Shown in pieces: positions 1-6,608 of a stretch of 8,559 nt of DNA (positions are counted from its first letter, which is position 1; each line of letters starts with the position of its first letter). Made by a program: the position numbers and the translations under genes. The stretch is from CAYTCZ01 sp964436315 (GTDB lineage: Bacteria; Actinomycetota; Thermoleophilia; Gaiellales; Gaiellaceae). The stretch lies in NCBI GenBank assembly GCA_964436315.1, contig CAYTCZ010000149.1:1-8559 (forward strand). The letters are read 5' to 3'. The notes beneath the pieces are model-generated. The model was not told the DNA's origin and did not search any database. It saw only the letters and a program-made list of their open reading frames with translations.

Positions 1-132
1 CGAAGCGTCGGCGGGATGGCGGACGAGAGGAGCCGCGGCCAGTTCCGGCGGCTCGCTGGCGACGCTCGGCGGTCGCCGGCTTGACCGACATCGACCAGAT
101 CGGCTTGGTGGGCCGATCCGTCGAACGCCGTC

Positions 133-157
133 CTGATCGGCCTCCAAGGAGGATCAG
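133..157. repeat. Imperfect inverted repeat (CTGAT/CCTCC with GGAGG/ATCAG)
   Basis: The left arm is CTGAT (133-137) then CCTCC (141-145), split by a three-base bulge (138-140). The right arm is GGAGG (148-152) directly followed by ATCAG (153-157). The centre is AA, so the hairpin would open to a four-base loop. On the minus strand it lies about 160 bases beyond the tadE stop and has no T-tract. A role as terminator, protein-binding site or chance structure cannot be decided from sequence. Confidence 0.35.
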
Positions 158-239
158 CATTCCACGGAGGAGGCTGAATCGGATCAGGCGCCACAGGAGG
201 CCCCTCCGGGCTGAGTTGCGTACTGGCATTTGGCTAGGT

Positions 240-262
240 CCCCAAGGCATGAAAGGTTGGGG
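240..262 (-). terminator. Weak hairpin downstream of tadE
   Basis: CCCCAA (240-245) pairs with TTGGGG (257-262) across an 11-base loop, about 60-80 bases after the tadE stop on the minus strand. There is no following U-run in the minus transcript. It is a candidate U-less terminator or 3' stabilising hairpin only. Confidence 0.2.
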
Positions 263-319
263 GAGCAAGCGTCGCGGATGCCGGCGCACCGCGAGCCGCT
301 TCCCTCTGATGCGCTGGGA

Positions 320-724
320 TCATTCGACGCGCTCAGTCGTCGTCGAGCTCAAAGTGCCGGAGGAAATGACCAGACCGAGGAGGTCAACCTCATAGGGGTA
401 GGAGGCCGTGACCGAGACGTCCTCACCCTTCTGCCAGCTCGAAGAAACGCTGACTGCGAGCTGGGTCTGGTCGAGATTTGTCGCCGAAGCACGAACGGCC
501 GCTTCGGTCGCACCCACCGGGTCCGGCAGCTCACTAGAAACAGCCGCTTTGCGGGCGCCTGCACGGGTCGCGTCGGTGACTGTCACGTAGTGGTTGAAGA
601 CGATGCCGAGCTGGATGATCGCGAACAGCAAAAAGGCCAGCACCGGCAGGACGAGGGCAAATTCCGTTGCCGCTTGCCCACGCTGGCTCCTTATTGAGTT
701 GAGTGCGGTTTTACGGTGTCTCAA
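320..724 (-). CDS. tadE: TadE-like minor pseudopilin
   Basis: This is a TadE-family pseudopilin, a minor membrane-anchored subunit needed for Flp pilus assembly. From the TTG at 724 it is 134 aa. It has a basic leader of about 16 residues, then the prepilin site RG|QAATEF with Gly16 at -1 and Glu21 at +5, then a hydrophobic helix (about residues 22-42). A conserved-type segment with TDATRAGARKAA follows (about 50-61), then a Ser/Thr- and Val-rich extracytoplasmic domain. The frame is open back to an ATG at 880, but that start lies inside the pilin gene and would read through the hairpin at 759-791, so I reject it. The TTG has GAGG (730-733) five bases upstream. It probably forms a unit with the upstream pilin gene, 85 bp away. 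Maturation would need a TadV/CpaA-type peptidase, which is not in this window. The family call is firm; the start is moderately sure. Confidence 0.85.
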   Translation of the reverse strand: MRHRKTALNSIRSQRGQAATEFALVLPVLAFLLFAIIQLGIVFNHYVTVTDATRAGARKAAVSSELPDPVGATEAAVRASATNLDQTQLAVSVSSSWQKGEDVSVTASYPYEVDLLGLVISSGTLSSTTTERVE

Positions 725-758
725 TTCGGCCTCGATCTCTGGTTGACGGAGGGAATGA

Positions 759-791
759 GGCGGGCCCTCCCTACGCAACGAAGGGCCCGCC
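759..791 (-). terminator. GC-rich hairpin between the pilin gene and tadE
   Basis: A perfect 10-bp inverted repeat, GGCGGGCCCT (759-768) and AGGGCCCGCC (782-791), encloses a 13-base loop. It begins 19 bases after the pilin stop codon and ends before the proposed tadE start. No T-run follows on the minus strand. It may act as a partial terminator or a 3' stabiliser that keeps pilin mRNA in excess over tadE mRNA. The structure is plain in the sequence; the function is inferred. Confidence 0.6.
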
Positions 792-809
792 GCAAATGAC
801 GGGTTCGGC

Positions 810-968
810 TTAGAGGAACCCAATGACGCTGTTAATGGCATTGGAGATCGCGTCGCTGAGGAGACCCAGCGCCACGACAACGCCGAGCGTGATGACGGCG
901 AGAACCACGCCGTACTCGGCCATGGTCTGCCCCTCTTCGCGCTTCGCGAGTGTCTCGAACTTCGTCAC
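810..968 (-). CDS. flp: Flp-family pilin (first copy)
   Basis: This is the major-type subunit of a Flp (tight adherence) pilus, 52 aa from a GTG start. A short charged leader of 13 residues ends in EEG, followed by the Flp motif G|QTMAEYGVVLAVIT. Cleavage after Gly13 puts Glu18 at +5 and Tyr19 at +6, as in the Flp family, and leaves a 39-residue mature pilin that is almost wholly one hydrophobic helix plus a short tail. The GTG is chosen because GAAGGAGGTGA (975-985), a near-complete match to the 16S anti-Shine-Dalgarno, ends six bases upstream. The gene is transcribed away from the main tad operon across a shared intergenic region. A stem-loop follows it and then tadE. Its small size and GTG start make it easy to miss. 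A second, divergent pilin gene sits at the far end of the operon. Confidence 0.93.
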   Translation of the reverse strand: MTKFETLAKREEGQTMAEYGVVLAVITLGVVVALGLLSDAISNAINSVIGFL

Positions 969-974
969 GTCAAT

Positions 975-985
975 TCACCTCCTTC
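975..985 (-). promoter_or_regulatory. Strong ribosome binding site of the first pilin
   Basis: On the minus strand this reads GAAGGAGGTGA, with ten consecutive bases complementary to the 3' end of 16S rRNA, six bases before the GTG at 968. It fixes the start codon and suggests high translation. The same AGGAGGTGA core precedes the second pilin, while the other tad genes have weaker sites. Confidence 0.8.
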
Positions 986-1357
986 GGGATCTCGTGCACA
1001 CCGTGCAAGCGTTGTGAGCCCCGCTTTTCCGCAGACCAAGAGCCGATCGGACGATCGTTTTGCTGAGGTGAGAACTGGTTTCGTAATCACGTCGGCTGAT
1101 GATCCTTCCCGTGTTTGCCGGCATGGCCTTCTGCCGCGCGGCTCGTACTAGGCCGATAATCGGGCAAGCTGCTTGGCCGGGAATCCCCCGCCGGGGTGAT
1201 CTGCTCTCCGACCGCTCGAACTTGTGGGCGGTTCCTCCTTACGGGGGATAACAGGGCAGGCCGGCAGGGGCGATAGTGACGGAGAAGCGGTTAGCGGCGA
1301 TAGACCGGCCGCGCCGATCTATTTCAACCCCCTGCTCCCAAGAGAAAGAACTGGACT
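986..1357. promoter_or_regulatory. Divergent intergenic region with clustered palindromes
   Basis: About 370 bp separate the divergent pilin-tadE pair and the cpaB operon, so promoters for both should lie here. I see no convincing gene in any frame. Visible structure includes adjacent perfect palindromes CCGATCGG (1043-1050) and ACGATCGT (1051-1058); adjacent odd palindromes CCGATaATCGG (1153-1163) and CAAGCtGCTTG (1165-1175), flanked by GGCC on both sides; TGCACaccGTGCA (995-1007) close to the pilin ribosome site; and GGCGATAG repeated 27 bases apart (1269-1276, 1296-1303). A weak plus-strand promoter candidate is TTGTGG (1222-1227) with GATAAC (1247-1252), but its 19-base spacing is poor. 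I looked for a cyclic-di-GMP class I riboswitch on both strands and did not find its conserved segments. The palindromes are candidate operators only. Confidence 0.5.
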
Positions 1358-2233
1358 ATGAGCTATCGACTTCGAAACATCGGCCTCGCAATTGGCCTCG
1401 CCATTGTCGCGGCACTACTCGTGCTCTTCTACGTCAGCAACTACCGAAGAGATATCCAGCAGGCCGAGGAGTCCGTTCAGGTCTACGTCGCGGCCGTCGA
1501 CATCGCCGAGGGGACAGCGGGGGCGGAGGTGCTCGCGGAGGAGATGTTGACGACAGAGGATATTCCGAGACGCAGCGTCACCCCGGGCGCGATCGCAAGC
1601 CCCGAGCAAATCGAGGGCCTGGTGGCAGCAGACGCGATCTACGCCGGCGAGCAGGTAACAACCCGACGCTTCACGCAGAAGGAAGAAACGGGGATCCGCT
1701 CACAGATCACGGGGACGACGCGCGCCTTCCAGCTTCCAGGTGATCAGCATCAGCTGCTTGCCGGAACGCTGAGAGGCGGCGACCGCGTTGATCTCGTCAC
1801 CTCGATCAAATACAGGGTTGAGAGCTTCGACGAGGGCGACGAAAACGGACGCGGCGCAAGTCGTGACCGGACGGCGAGCCGGGTCGTGCTTCGGGACCTG
1901 CTGGTCCTGAGGGCAGCTGAAAGTCAAGTGGCGACCGAGAAGATCACTCAACCCGGTAACTCGTCCCTCTCGGTCACGCTAGCGATCACCGATAGCCAGA
2001 TTCAGAAGTTGTTCTTCGCTATCCGCAACGGCGACTGGTCGCTCCAGCTCCGTCCGCAGGACGAGCCGGCAGACAGTCCAGAGAGCGTCGAAACCGTCGA
2101 GTCAGTGCTCGGAGACGGACTGAAGCCGAGTCAGCTCGATCAGCTCATCAACGGCTTCAGCACCGTGACGGTGGCCTCCGTCGGTGCCGAGAGCGACGAA
2201 GCCGAGCCGGAAGAAGGGAGTATCGGTCAATGA
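1358..2233 (+). CDS. cpaB: CpaB/RcpC-like Flp pilus assembly protein (SAF domain)
   Basis: This is an envelope component of the Flp pilus machine, anchored in the inner membrane. It is 291 aa, a usual length for actinobacterial CpaB. There is a single N-terminal membrane helix (about residues 8-26). A SAF domain follows (about 40-105) and contains VYVAAVDIAEGT and the later YAGEQVTTRRF segment typical of the family. The RcpC/CpaB domain (about 118-250) contains RAFQLPGDQHQLLAGTLRGGDRVDLV. The C-terminal tail is acidic and rich in Glu and Ser. The ATG at 1358 fits because the membrane helix begins a few residues later; its ribosome site is weak (AGAGAAAG, 1341-1348). It is the first gene of the plus-strand operon and overlaps the next gene by four bases (ATGA). 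In Gram-negatives RcpC is linked to the secretin; in this probable actinobacterium, which would have no such secretin, its exact role is unclear. Confidence 0.88.
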   Translation: MSYRLRNIGLAIGLAIVAALLVLFYVSNYRRDIQQAEESVQVYVAAVDIAEGTAGAEVLAEEMLTTEDIPRRSVTPGAIASPEQIEGLVAADAIYAGEQVTTRRFTQKEETGIRSQITGTTRAFQLPGDQHQLLAGTLRGGDRVDLVTSIKYRVESFDEGDENGRGASRDRTASRVVLRDLLVLRAAESQVATEKITQPGNSSLSVTLAITDSQIQKLFFAIRNGDWSLQLRPQDEPADSPESVETVESVLGDGLKPSQLDQLINGFSTVTVASVGAESDEAEPEEGSIGQ

Positions 2234-3426
2234 GTAGCCTCGAGATGTCTGCAGAGACCAAGATTCAACCGAAGACTCGCATCTTCATCACCGGAGACTG
2301 CGAGGGTCTCGACGACCTGCGCGATTCGCTCGACCGCCACGATGAGATCGAACTCGTTGGCTCGAGCACCGAAGTGCTCGACGGCGCCGCGGTCCTGACC
2401 GGCGGCCACATTGCGGCCGTCCTCCACGCGACGCGCCGCTCGACCATGCCCGTCGACGAGATCGCCGCGATTCGCGAGCACACCTCGGCTCCGATTATCC
2501 TCCTGGTCTCGGGGGAAGCGTCCGAGCTCCTCGACGAGGCGCTCAGTGCCGACATCGCCGACGTGATTCTGCTGCCGCAGATGACCGAAAGCGTCGTCTT
2601 CACCGTCCGCAAGTCGAGCAACACGGGCCGAGCGGTCGGCGGCGGAGCCGGGAAGAAAGGCCGGATCATCACCGTCTTCTCCCCGAAAGGTGGGACCGGG
2701 AAGACGGCGGCCGTCACGAATCTCGCCGCCGCGTTCGTCAAGTTCGAGGGGAAGCGGACGCTTCTGATCGATCTCGACCTCCAGTTCGGAGACGCTGCGA
2801 TCATGGTCGGAATCGAGCCCGATAAGACGATTTACGACCTCGTCGTCGCGCCGGGAGAGCTCGACAATGAGAAACTCGCCGGCTACACGACGAGGCACGC
2901 ATCGGGATTCGAGATCCTTCCGGCCCCGCTTCGCCCGGAGGATGCCGAGCTCGTCACGGAAGCGAAGCTCGCGCGGCTGCTGGAGGTTGCGCGCGAGTCG
3001 TTCGAGGTGATCGTCGTCGATACCTCGCCCTTCTTCCACGGGCCAATGCTTGCGACGCTAGATCGAACGGACGAGCTCCTGCTCCTCTGTGGGCTCGATA
3101 TTCCCACGCTGAAGAACGTGCGGCTCAGCCTGCAGACGCTCGAGCTCCTCTCCTTCCCCGATGAGCGAATCCGGCTCGTCCTCAACCGGGCCAACTCGAA
3201 GGTCGGGATGAAGCGAGGAGAGCTCGAAGACGCACTCGGCATGAAGATTAGCCATGGGTTGCCCAGCGACCGGGTCGTGCCGCTCTCGATCAATCGCGGG
3301 ACGCCGGCGATCGTCAACGAGCCGAGGTCTGACTTCTCGAAATCCATCCGCGCGCTTGCCAAGTCGCTCGTTCCGGCCCAGGCCGCAACGCAGGGAAAGC
3401 GACGCCGACTGGTCGGTCGCAGGTAG
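2230..3426 (+). CDS. cpaE: CpaE/TadZ-like MinD-family ATPase with pseudo-receiver domain
   Basis: This is a MinD/ParA-like ATPase that, in known Tad systems, places the pilus machine in the cell. It is 398 aa. Residues about 16-128 form a receiver-like fold (TRIFITGD at the first strand). The usual phosphoacceptor strand reads AAVLHATRR without Asp, and the usual Lys near the fifth strand is replaced by LLPQ, so it looks unable to be phosphorylated in the normal way. The linker is Gly-rich (134-143). The ATPase domain has a deviant Walker A, KGGTGKT (153-159), with both signature lysines; a switch segment LLIDLDLQFGD (178-188); and Walker B VIVVDTSP (260-267). The C-terminus is basic (KRRRLVGRR), possibly for membrane or partner contact. 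The start is supported by GGGAG (2216-2220) nine bases upstream and by the ATGA overlap with cpaB, which suggests translational coupling. cpaF follows after four bases. Confidence 0.9.
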   Translation: MSSLEMSAETKIQPKTRIFITGDCEGLDDLRDSLDRHDEIELVGSSTEVLDGAAVLTGGHIAAVLHATRRSTMPVDEIAAIREHTSAPIILLVSGEASELLDEALSADIADVILLPQMTESVVFTVRKSSNTGRAVGGGAGKKGRIITVFSPKGGTGKTAAVTNLAAAFVKFEGKRTLLIDLDLQFGDAAIMVGIEPDKTIYDLVVAPGELDNEKLAGYTTRHASGFEILPAPLRPEDAELVTEAKLARLLEVARESFEVIVVDTSPFFHGPMLATLDRTDELLLLCGLDIPTLKNVRLSLQTLELLSFPDERIRLVLNRANSKVGMKRGELEDALGMKISHGLPSDRVVPLSINRGTPAIVNEPRSDFSKSIRALAKSLVPAQAATQGKRRRLVGRR

Positions 3427-3430
3427 CGCC

Positions 3431-4752
3431 ATGGGACTCCACGACCGACTCAAGACCGGAGCCCAAGAGACCGACGGGAACGGCGCGGCGCTGCGCGTCG
3501 ATCGCACAGCCCGGGATTCGCGTGGGCCTCGCGGCGGCGCTCGGACAGCGGACCCCTACGCCGAGCTGAAGACCCGCATCCATCACGCCTGCATCGCGAA
3601 GCTCGGCCCGGAACTCTTCGCCGCTCAGGCGACTGAGGATCTCTCCGATCGGGTTGTTCGGGTCGTCACCGAGCAACTCACCCTCGATCGCACGCCGCTG
3701 ACGCGCGAAGAGCGTCGGCAGATCACGGGTGAGATCGCCGACGACATCCTCGGCTATGGACCGCTCGAGCCGTTCCTTCGCGACGACTCCGTCACCGAGG
3801 TCATGGTGAACGGGCCGGATCGCATCTACATCGAGCGTGAGGGAAAGATCGAGAAGACGCAGGCGGCGTTCGTCGACACTGCCCACCTGCTGCGCATCAT
3901 CGACAAGATCGTTTCCCAGGTCGGTCGGCGCGTGGACGAGGCATCGCCGATGGTCGACGCACGTCTACCCGACGGCAGCCGTGTCAACTCGATCATTCCA
4001 CCGCTGTCACTGAAGGGGCCGTCGCTGACGATCCGGAAGTTCTCGCGCGACCCCTACACGATGGACGACTTGATCACCTTCGGATCGCTCTCGCCAACTG
4101 CCGCGCAATTCCTCGCTGCCTGCGTGAAGGGAAAGCTGAACGTCCTCATTTCCGGAGGAACCGGCACCGGGAAGACGACGCTCCTCAACGCCTGCTCGGC
4201 CTACGTGCCCGGAGACGAGCGCATCGTCACGATCGAGGACGCGGCCGAGCTGCAGCTCCAGCAGGAGCATGTGATTCCCCTGGAAGCACGCCCGGCGAAC
4301 ATCGAGGGCAAAGGAGAGGTAAAGATCCGGGATCTCGTCCGCAACGCCCTGCGCATGCGGCCCGACCGGATCATCGTCGGTGAGGTCCGCGGCGCCGAGA
4401 CCGTCGACATGCTCCAGGCGATGAACACGGGCCACGAGGGCTCGTTGACGACGATCCATGCGAACTCTCCCCGCGACGCGCTCTCCCGGCTCGAGTCAAT
4501 GGTGCTGATGGCTGGCGTCGAGCTTCCCTTGCGGGCGATCCGTGAGCAGGTCTCAAGCGCGTTCGACCTGCTGGTGCAGATCACCCGCCTCGTCGACGGA
4601 AGCCGTCGCGTCAGTCATGTCACCGAGGTTCTGGGGCTCGAATCCGACGTCGTCACGCTGCAGGACATCTTCATCGCTCGCCCTCCCGACGAAGAGAGCG
4701 CGAGCCATGTGCTACGGCTGATGAGTCCGCTCGCCTGCACGGGGCTCAAACC
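3431..4752 (+). CDS. cpaF: CpaF/TadA pilus assembly ATPase (3' end lost in gap)
   Basis: This is the cytoplasmic hexameric ATPase of the secretion superfamily that powers Flp pilus assembly. 440 residues are visible. The N-terminal domain contains ILGYGPLEPFL (about 106-116) and the VTEVMVNGPDRIYIE segment (121-135). The ATPase core has Walker A GGTGTGKT (242-249, Lys248), an Asp box with VTIEDAAELQL (Glu269, Asp270), Walker B IIVGEVRG (Glu318), and a His box GHEGSLTTIHAN (His335, His343). All key residues are intact. The ATG at 3431 gives the MGLHDRLK opening and lies four bases after the cpaE stop; AGGT (3421-3424) is a modest ribosome site. The sequence ends at TGLK and runs into 100 Ns. 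From known homologues only some 20-25 C-terminal residues should be missing. The reading frame continues through the Ns into vWA-tadB, but that join is an artefact. Confidence 0.93.
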
Positions 4753-4852
4753 NNNNNNNNNNNNNNNNNNNNNNNNNNNNNNNNNNNNNNNNNNNNNNNN
4801 NNNNNNNNNNNNNNNNNNNNNNNNNNNNNNNNNNNNNNNNNNNNNNNNNNNN
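4753..4852. other. Assembly gap of exactly 100 Ns
   Basis: There are 100 consecutive Ns, a common placeholder for a scaffold gap of unknown length. It hides the 3' end of cpaF and the 5' end (signal peptide and first strand) of the vWA-TadB gene. By family expectation, the missing coding sequence probably exceeds 100 bases. The same frame is open on both sides by chance and would yield a false fusion protein of over 1000 residues. Confidence 0.97.
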
Positions 4853-6607
4853 GCAACGGTCGTCGTACCGGAGGGTGACGAGAGCCCGCCGGCCGTCGAG
4901 GAGAATGGCGGGCCCGTTGTCGGTCTCGAGGCACACACGCTTGCCGAAACGAAGAGTGTCGTTCTGGCGATCGACACCTCCCACTCGATGCGCGGGGACT
5001 CGATTGTCGACGCCGCCCGTGCCGCCCGCTCATTCCTCGGTGCGAAACCCCCCAACGATCGAATTGCCCTGACGAGCTTCGGGAGCGAGGCCCGAGTCCT
5101 GACGGAGTTCTCCGGCTCGACGATCGGCGCCGACGCCGCGCTCCGCCAACTTGCCATCGACGAGGAACAGGGGACGGCCCTCTACGACGCCGTCGTCGTC
5201 TCGGCAGAGGCGCTCGCGGCCGAGCAGCATCCCGCCCGCATCATCATCGTTCTGACCGACGGTCATGACGTCTCGAGTTCGGCGACACTCGAGGATGCGA
5301 TCGCGGCCGCCCGGCGAGCGGGAGCAGCCGTCTATCCGATCGGCATCGAGGGTCCGCAATTCTCGCCCGAGTCTCTGCAGGAAATCGCGCGGCAGACCGG
5401 CGGCACCTACTACGGGGCCGCCTCGAGTGAGGCGCTGACGCAGGTGTACTCGACGATCGCGGACGAGCTCCGGCGAACCTGGCTGGTGGAATTCGTTACC
5501 TCTGCCCGTCCCGGTGAAGAGATCTCCCTGGTCGCAACCGCGAGCGACGGTTCGAGCGAGACGGTGAGTCTGCGAGCTCCGGGCTCGCCGACGTCCGAAG
5601 CCGCGAAGCCGGCACCGGTGGTGATCCCGGCTGCGTTGCTCCGCAGCGCCTGGGCTCCGACGGTCCTCGCCGTCATCGTCGGCGCTGCCTTTCTCGTCGC
5701 TGCCCTGCTCGCCTTCAGGAGCACACACGTTTCCACGCTCCGGGCGCGTATCGATCCGCATGTCCAGCGGCGGACGACTCGGGCTCCGGGGACGGAGCGC
5801 GCCCGGTTCGCACCGGCCGCGCTGATCGTCGGGGCGACCGAGCGCACGCTGGGGCAGAAGCGGTTCTGGCTCAAGTTCGAGCGTAAACTCGAGCGTGCCG
5901 AGGTGCCCCTCCGCGCGGGTGAGTTCTTCTATGTCGTCGTCGGCGCCGGTCTTCTGGTCGGAATGATCGTCGCCGTCGCGGGCCTGGGGGGAGCGTACAT
6001 CCTCGCGGGAGTGATGGTCGGAGCCCTCATTCCCTACCTCGCCATCTCCCTCCGCGCGAGGAGGCGGATCAAGGCCTTCGAGAACCAGCTGCCCGACCTT
6101 CTCGTTACCATGGCCGCCTCGCTGAAGGCCGGACACAGCTTTCGGCAGGCGATTCAGACCGTCGTCGATGAAGGCACCGAACCGGCGGCAAGCGAGTTCA
6201 AGCGCGTGCTGACCGAGACGCGGCTCGGCCGGTCGATGGAGGCCTCCCTCGCCGACATGTCCGAGCGGGTCGGCTCGGAGGACTTCAAGTTCGTCATCAC
6301 GGCGGTGAACATCCAGCGGACAGTCGGAGGAAGTCTCGCCGGTCTCTTCGACATGGTCGCGGACACGGTTCGCAACCGCCAACAGTTCCGCCGGAAGATC
6401 AAAGGTCTGACGGCGATGGGTCGGATGTCTGCCTACGTGCTGATCGGTCTGCCCTTCTTCATCGCCGCGACGATCACGATGATCAACTCGGAGTACATGG
6501 CGCCCCTGTATACGACCTCGACGGGCCGCAGCCTCATCTACCTCGGTCTGGGGATGATGGCCGTCGGTTCTCTCCTGCTCAAGAAGATCGTCTCGTTCAA
6601 AGGTTGA
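4853..6607 (+). CDS. tadB: TadB-like platform protein with N-terminal vWA domain (5' end lost in gap)
   Basis: This is an inner-membrane platform protein of the Flp pilus carrying a von Willebrand factor A domain. 584 residues are visible; numbering is from position 4853. A beta-rich lead-in with ENGGPVVGL (17-25) is followed by the vWA domain (about 35-215). Its metal site is complete: DTSHS (Asp41, Ser43, Ser45), Thr108 in QGTALYDAV, and Asp136 in LTDGHD. A Pro/Ala linker leads to a membrane helix (about 268-288). A basic stretch and two more helices (about 358-400) lead into a type II secretion F domain (about 412-540), with LPDLLVTMAASLKAGHSF and a conserved-type VGGSLAGLFD segment, and two C-terminal helices. 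The vWA part should be extracytoplasmic if the lost N-terminus is a signal peptide. I recall similar vWA-TadB fusions in actinobacteria, but know of no defined function for the vWA part. A metal-dependent adhesive or assembly contact with pilins is inference. tadC begins one base after the stop. Confidence 0.88.
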   Translation, partial: ATVVVPEGDESPPAVEENGGPVVGLEAHTLAETKSVVLAIDTSHSMRGDSIVDAARAARSFLGAKPPNDRIALTSFGSEARVLTEFSGSTIGADAALRQLAIDEEQGTALYDAVVVSAEALAAEQHPARIIIVLTDGHDVSSSATLEDAIAAARRAGAAVYPIGIEGPQFSPESLQEIARQTGGTYYGAASSEALTQVYSTIADELRRTWLVEFVTSARPGEEISLVATASDGSSETVSLRAPGSPTSEAAKPAPVVIPAALLRSAWAPTVLAVIVGAAFLVAALLAFRSTHVSTLRARIDPHVQRRTTRAPGTERARFAPAALIVGATERTLGQKRFWLKFERKLERAEVPLRAGEFFYVVVGAGLLVGMIVAVAGLGGAYILAGVMVGALIPYLAISLRARRRIKAFENQLPDLLVTMAASLKAGHSFRQAIQTVVDEGTEPAASEFKRVLTETRLGRSMEASLADMSERVGSEDFKFVITAVNIQRTVGGSLAGLFDMVADTVRNRQQFRRKIKGLTAMGRMSAYVLIGLPFFIAATITMINSEYMAPLYTTSTGRSLIYLGLGMMAVGSLLLKKIVSFKG

Positions 6608-6608
6608 T

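Larger units (their letters stand above)
1..319. other. Left-edge region without a confident gene
   Basis: I see no gene here that I can defend. On the minus strand the frame of tadE stays open after its stop to the window edge, with ATGs at 250 and 229, but the product is Arg-rich and low in acidic residues, like a shadow. A second minus frame has a GTG at 194 with GGAGGGG six bases upstream (201-207). It reads into a Pro/Trp-rich stretch and stays open to position 1, so it could be the start of a truncated gene. The plus-strand frames are Arg- or Gly-rich and give no recognisable family. Three GGAGG motifs (148-152, 166-170, 196-200) and two GGATCAG copies (151-157, 181-187) give the segment a repetitive look. 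It may hold the 3' end of the tadE transcript. Confidence 0.5.

Noticed and set aside
320..880. Longer minus-strand TadE reading frame starting at the ATG at 880
   Set aside because: It begins inside the pilin gene, crosses the pilin stop and the hairpin, and adds a leader unlike TadE. The TTG at 724 with GAGG upstream fits better.
1060..1140. Possible cyclic-di-GMP class I riboswitch upstream of the pilin (GGCAAAC seen on minus)
   Set aside because: The second conserved segment (GACGCAAAGC-like) and the paired stems are absent.
1152..1159. GCCGATAA, identical to the -10 element of FliA/WhiG-type promoters
   Set aside because: No TAAA-like -35 element at the proper spacing upstream. It is also half of a palindrome, so a sigma-28 call is not supported.
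2227..3039. Minus-strand 270-aa open frame opposite cpaE
   Set aside because: It is a shadow of a clear MinD-family gene; its composition is biased and no family features are visible.
5030..6382. Long 450-aa minus-strand open frame opposite tadB
   Set aside because: It is an Arg/Gly/Asp-rich shadow of the plus-strand coding frame, with no recognisable domain and a real protein on the other strand.
3254..6607. Single 1117-residue plus-strand protein across the Ns
   Set aside because: It starts inside cpaE and joins two known proteins through a placeholder gap. The frame continuity is chance.
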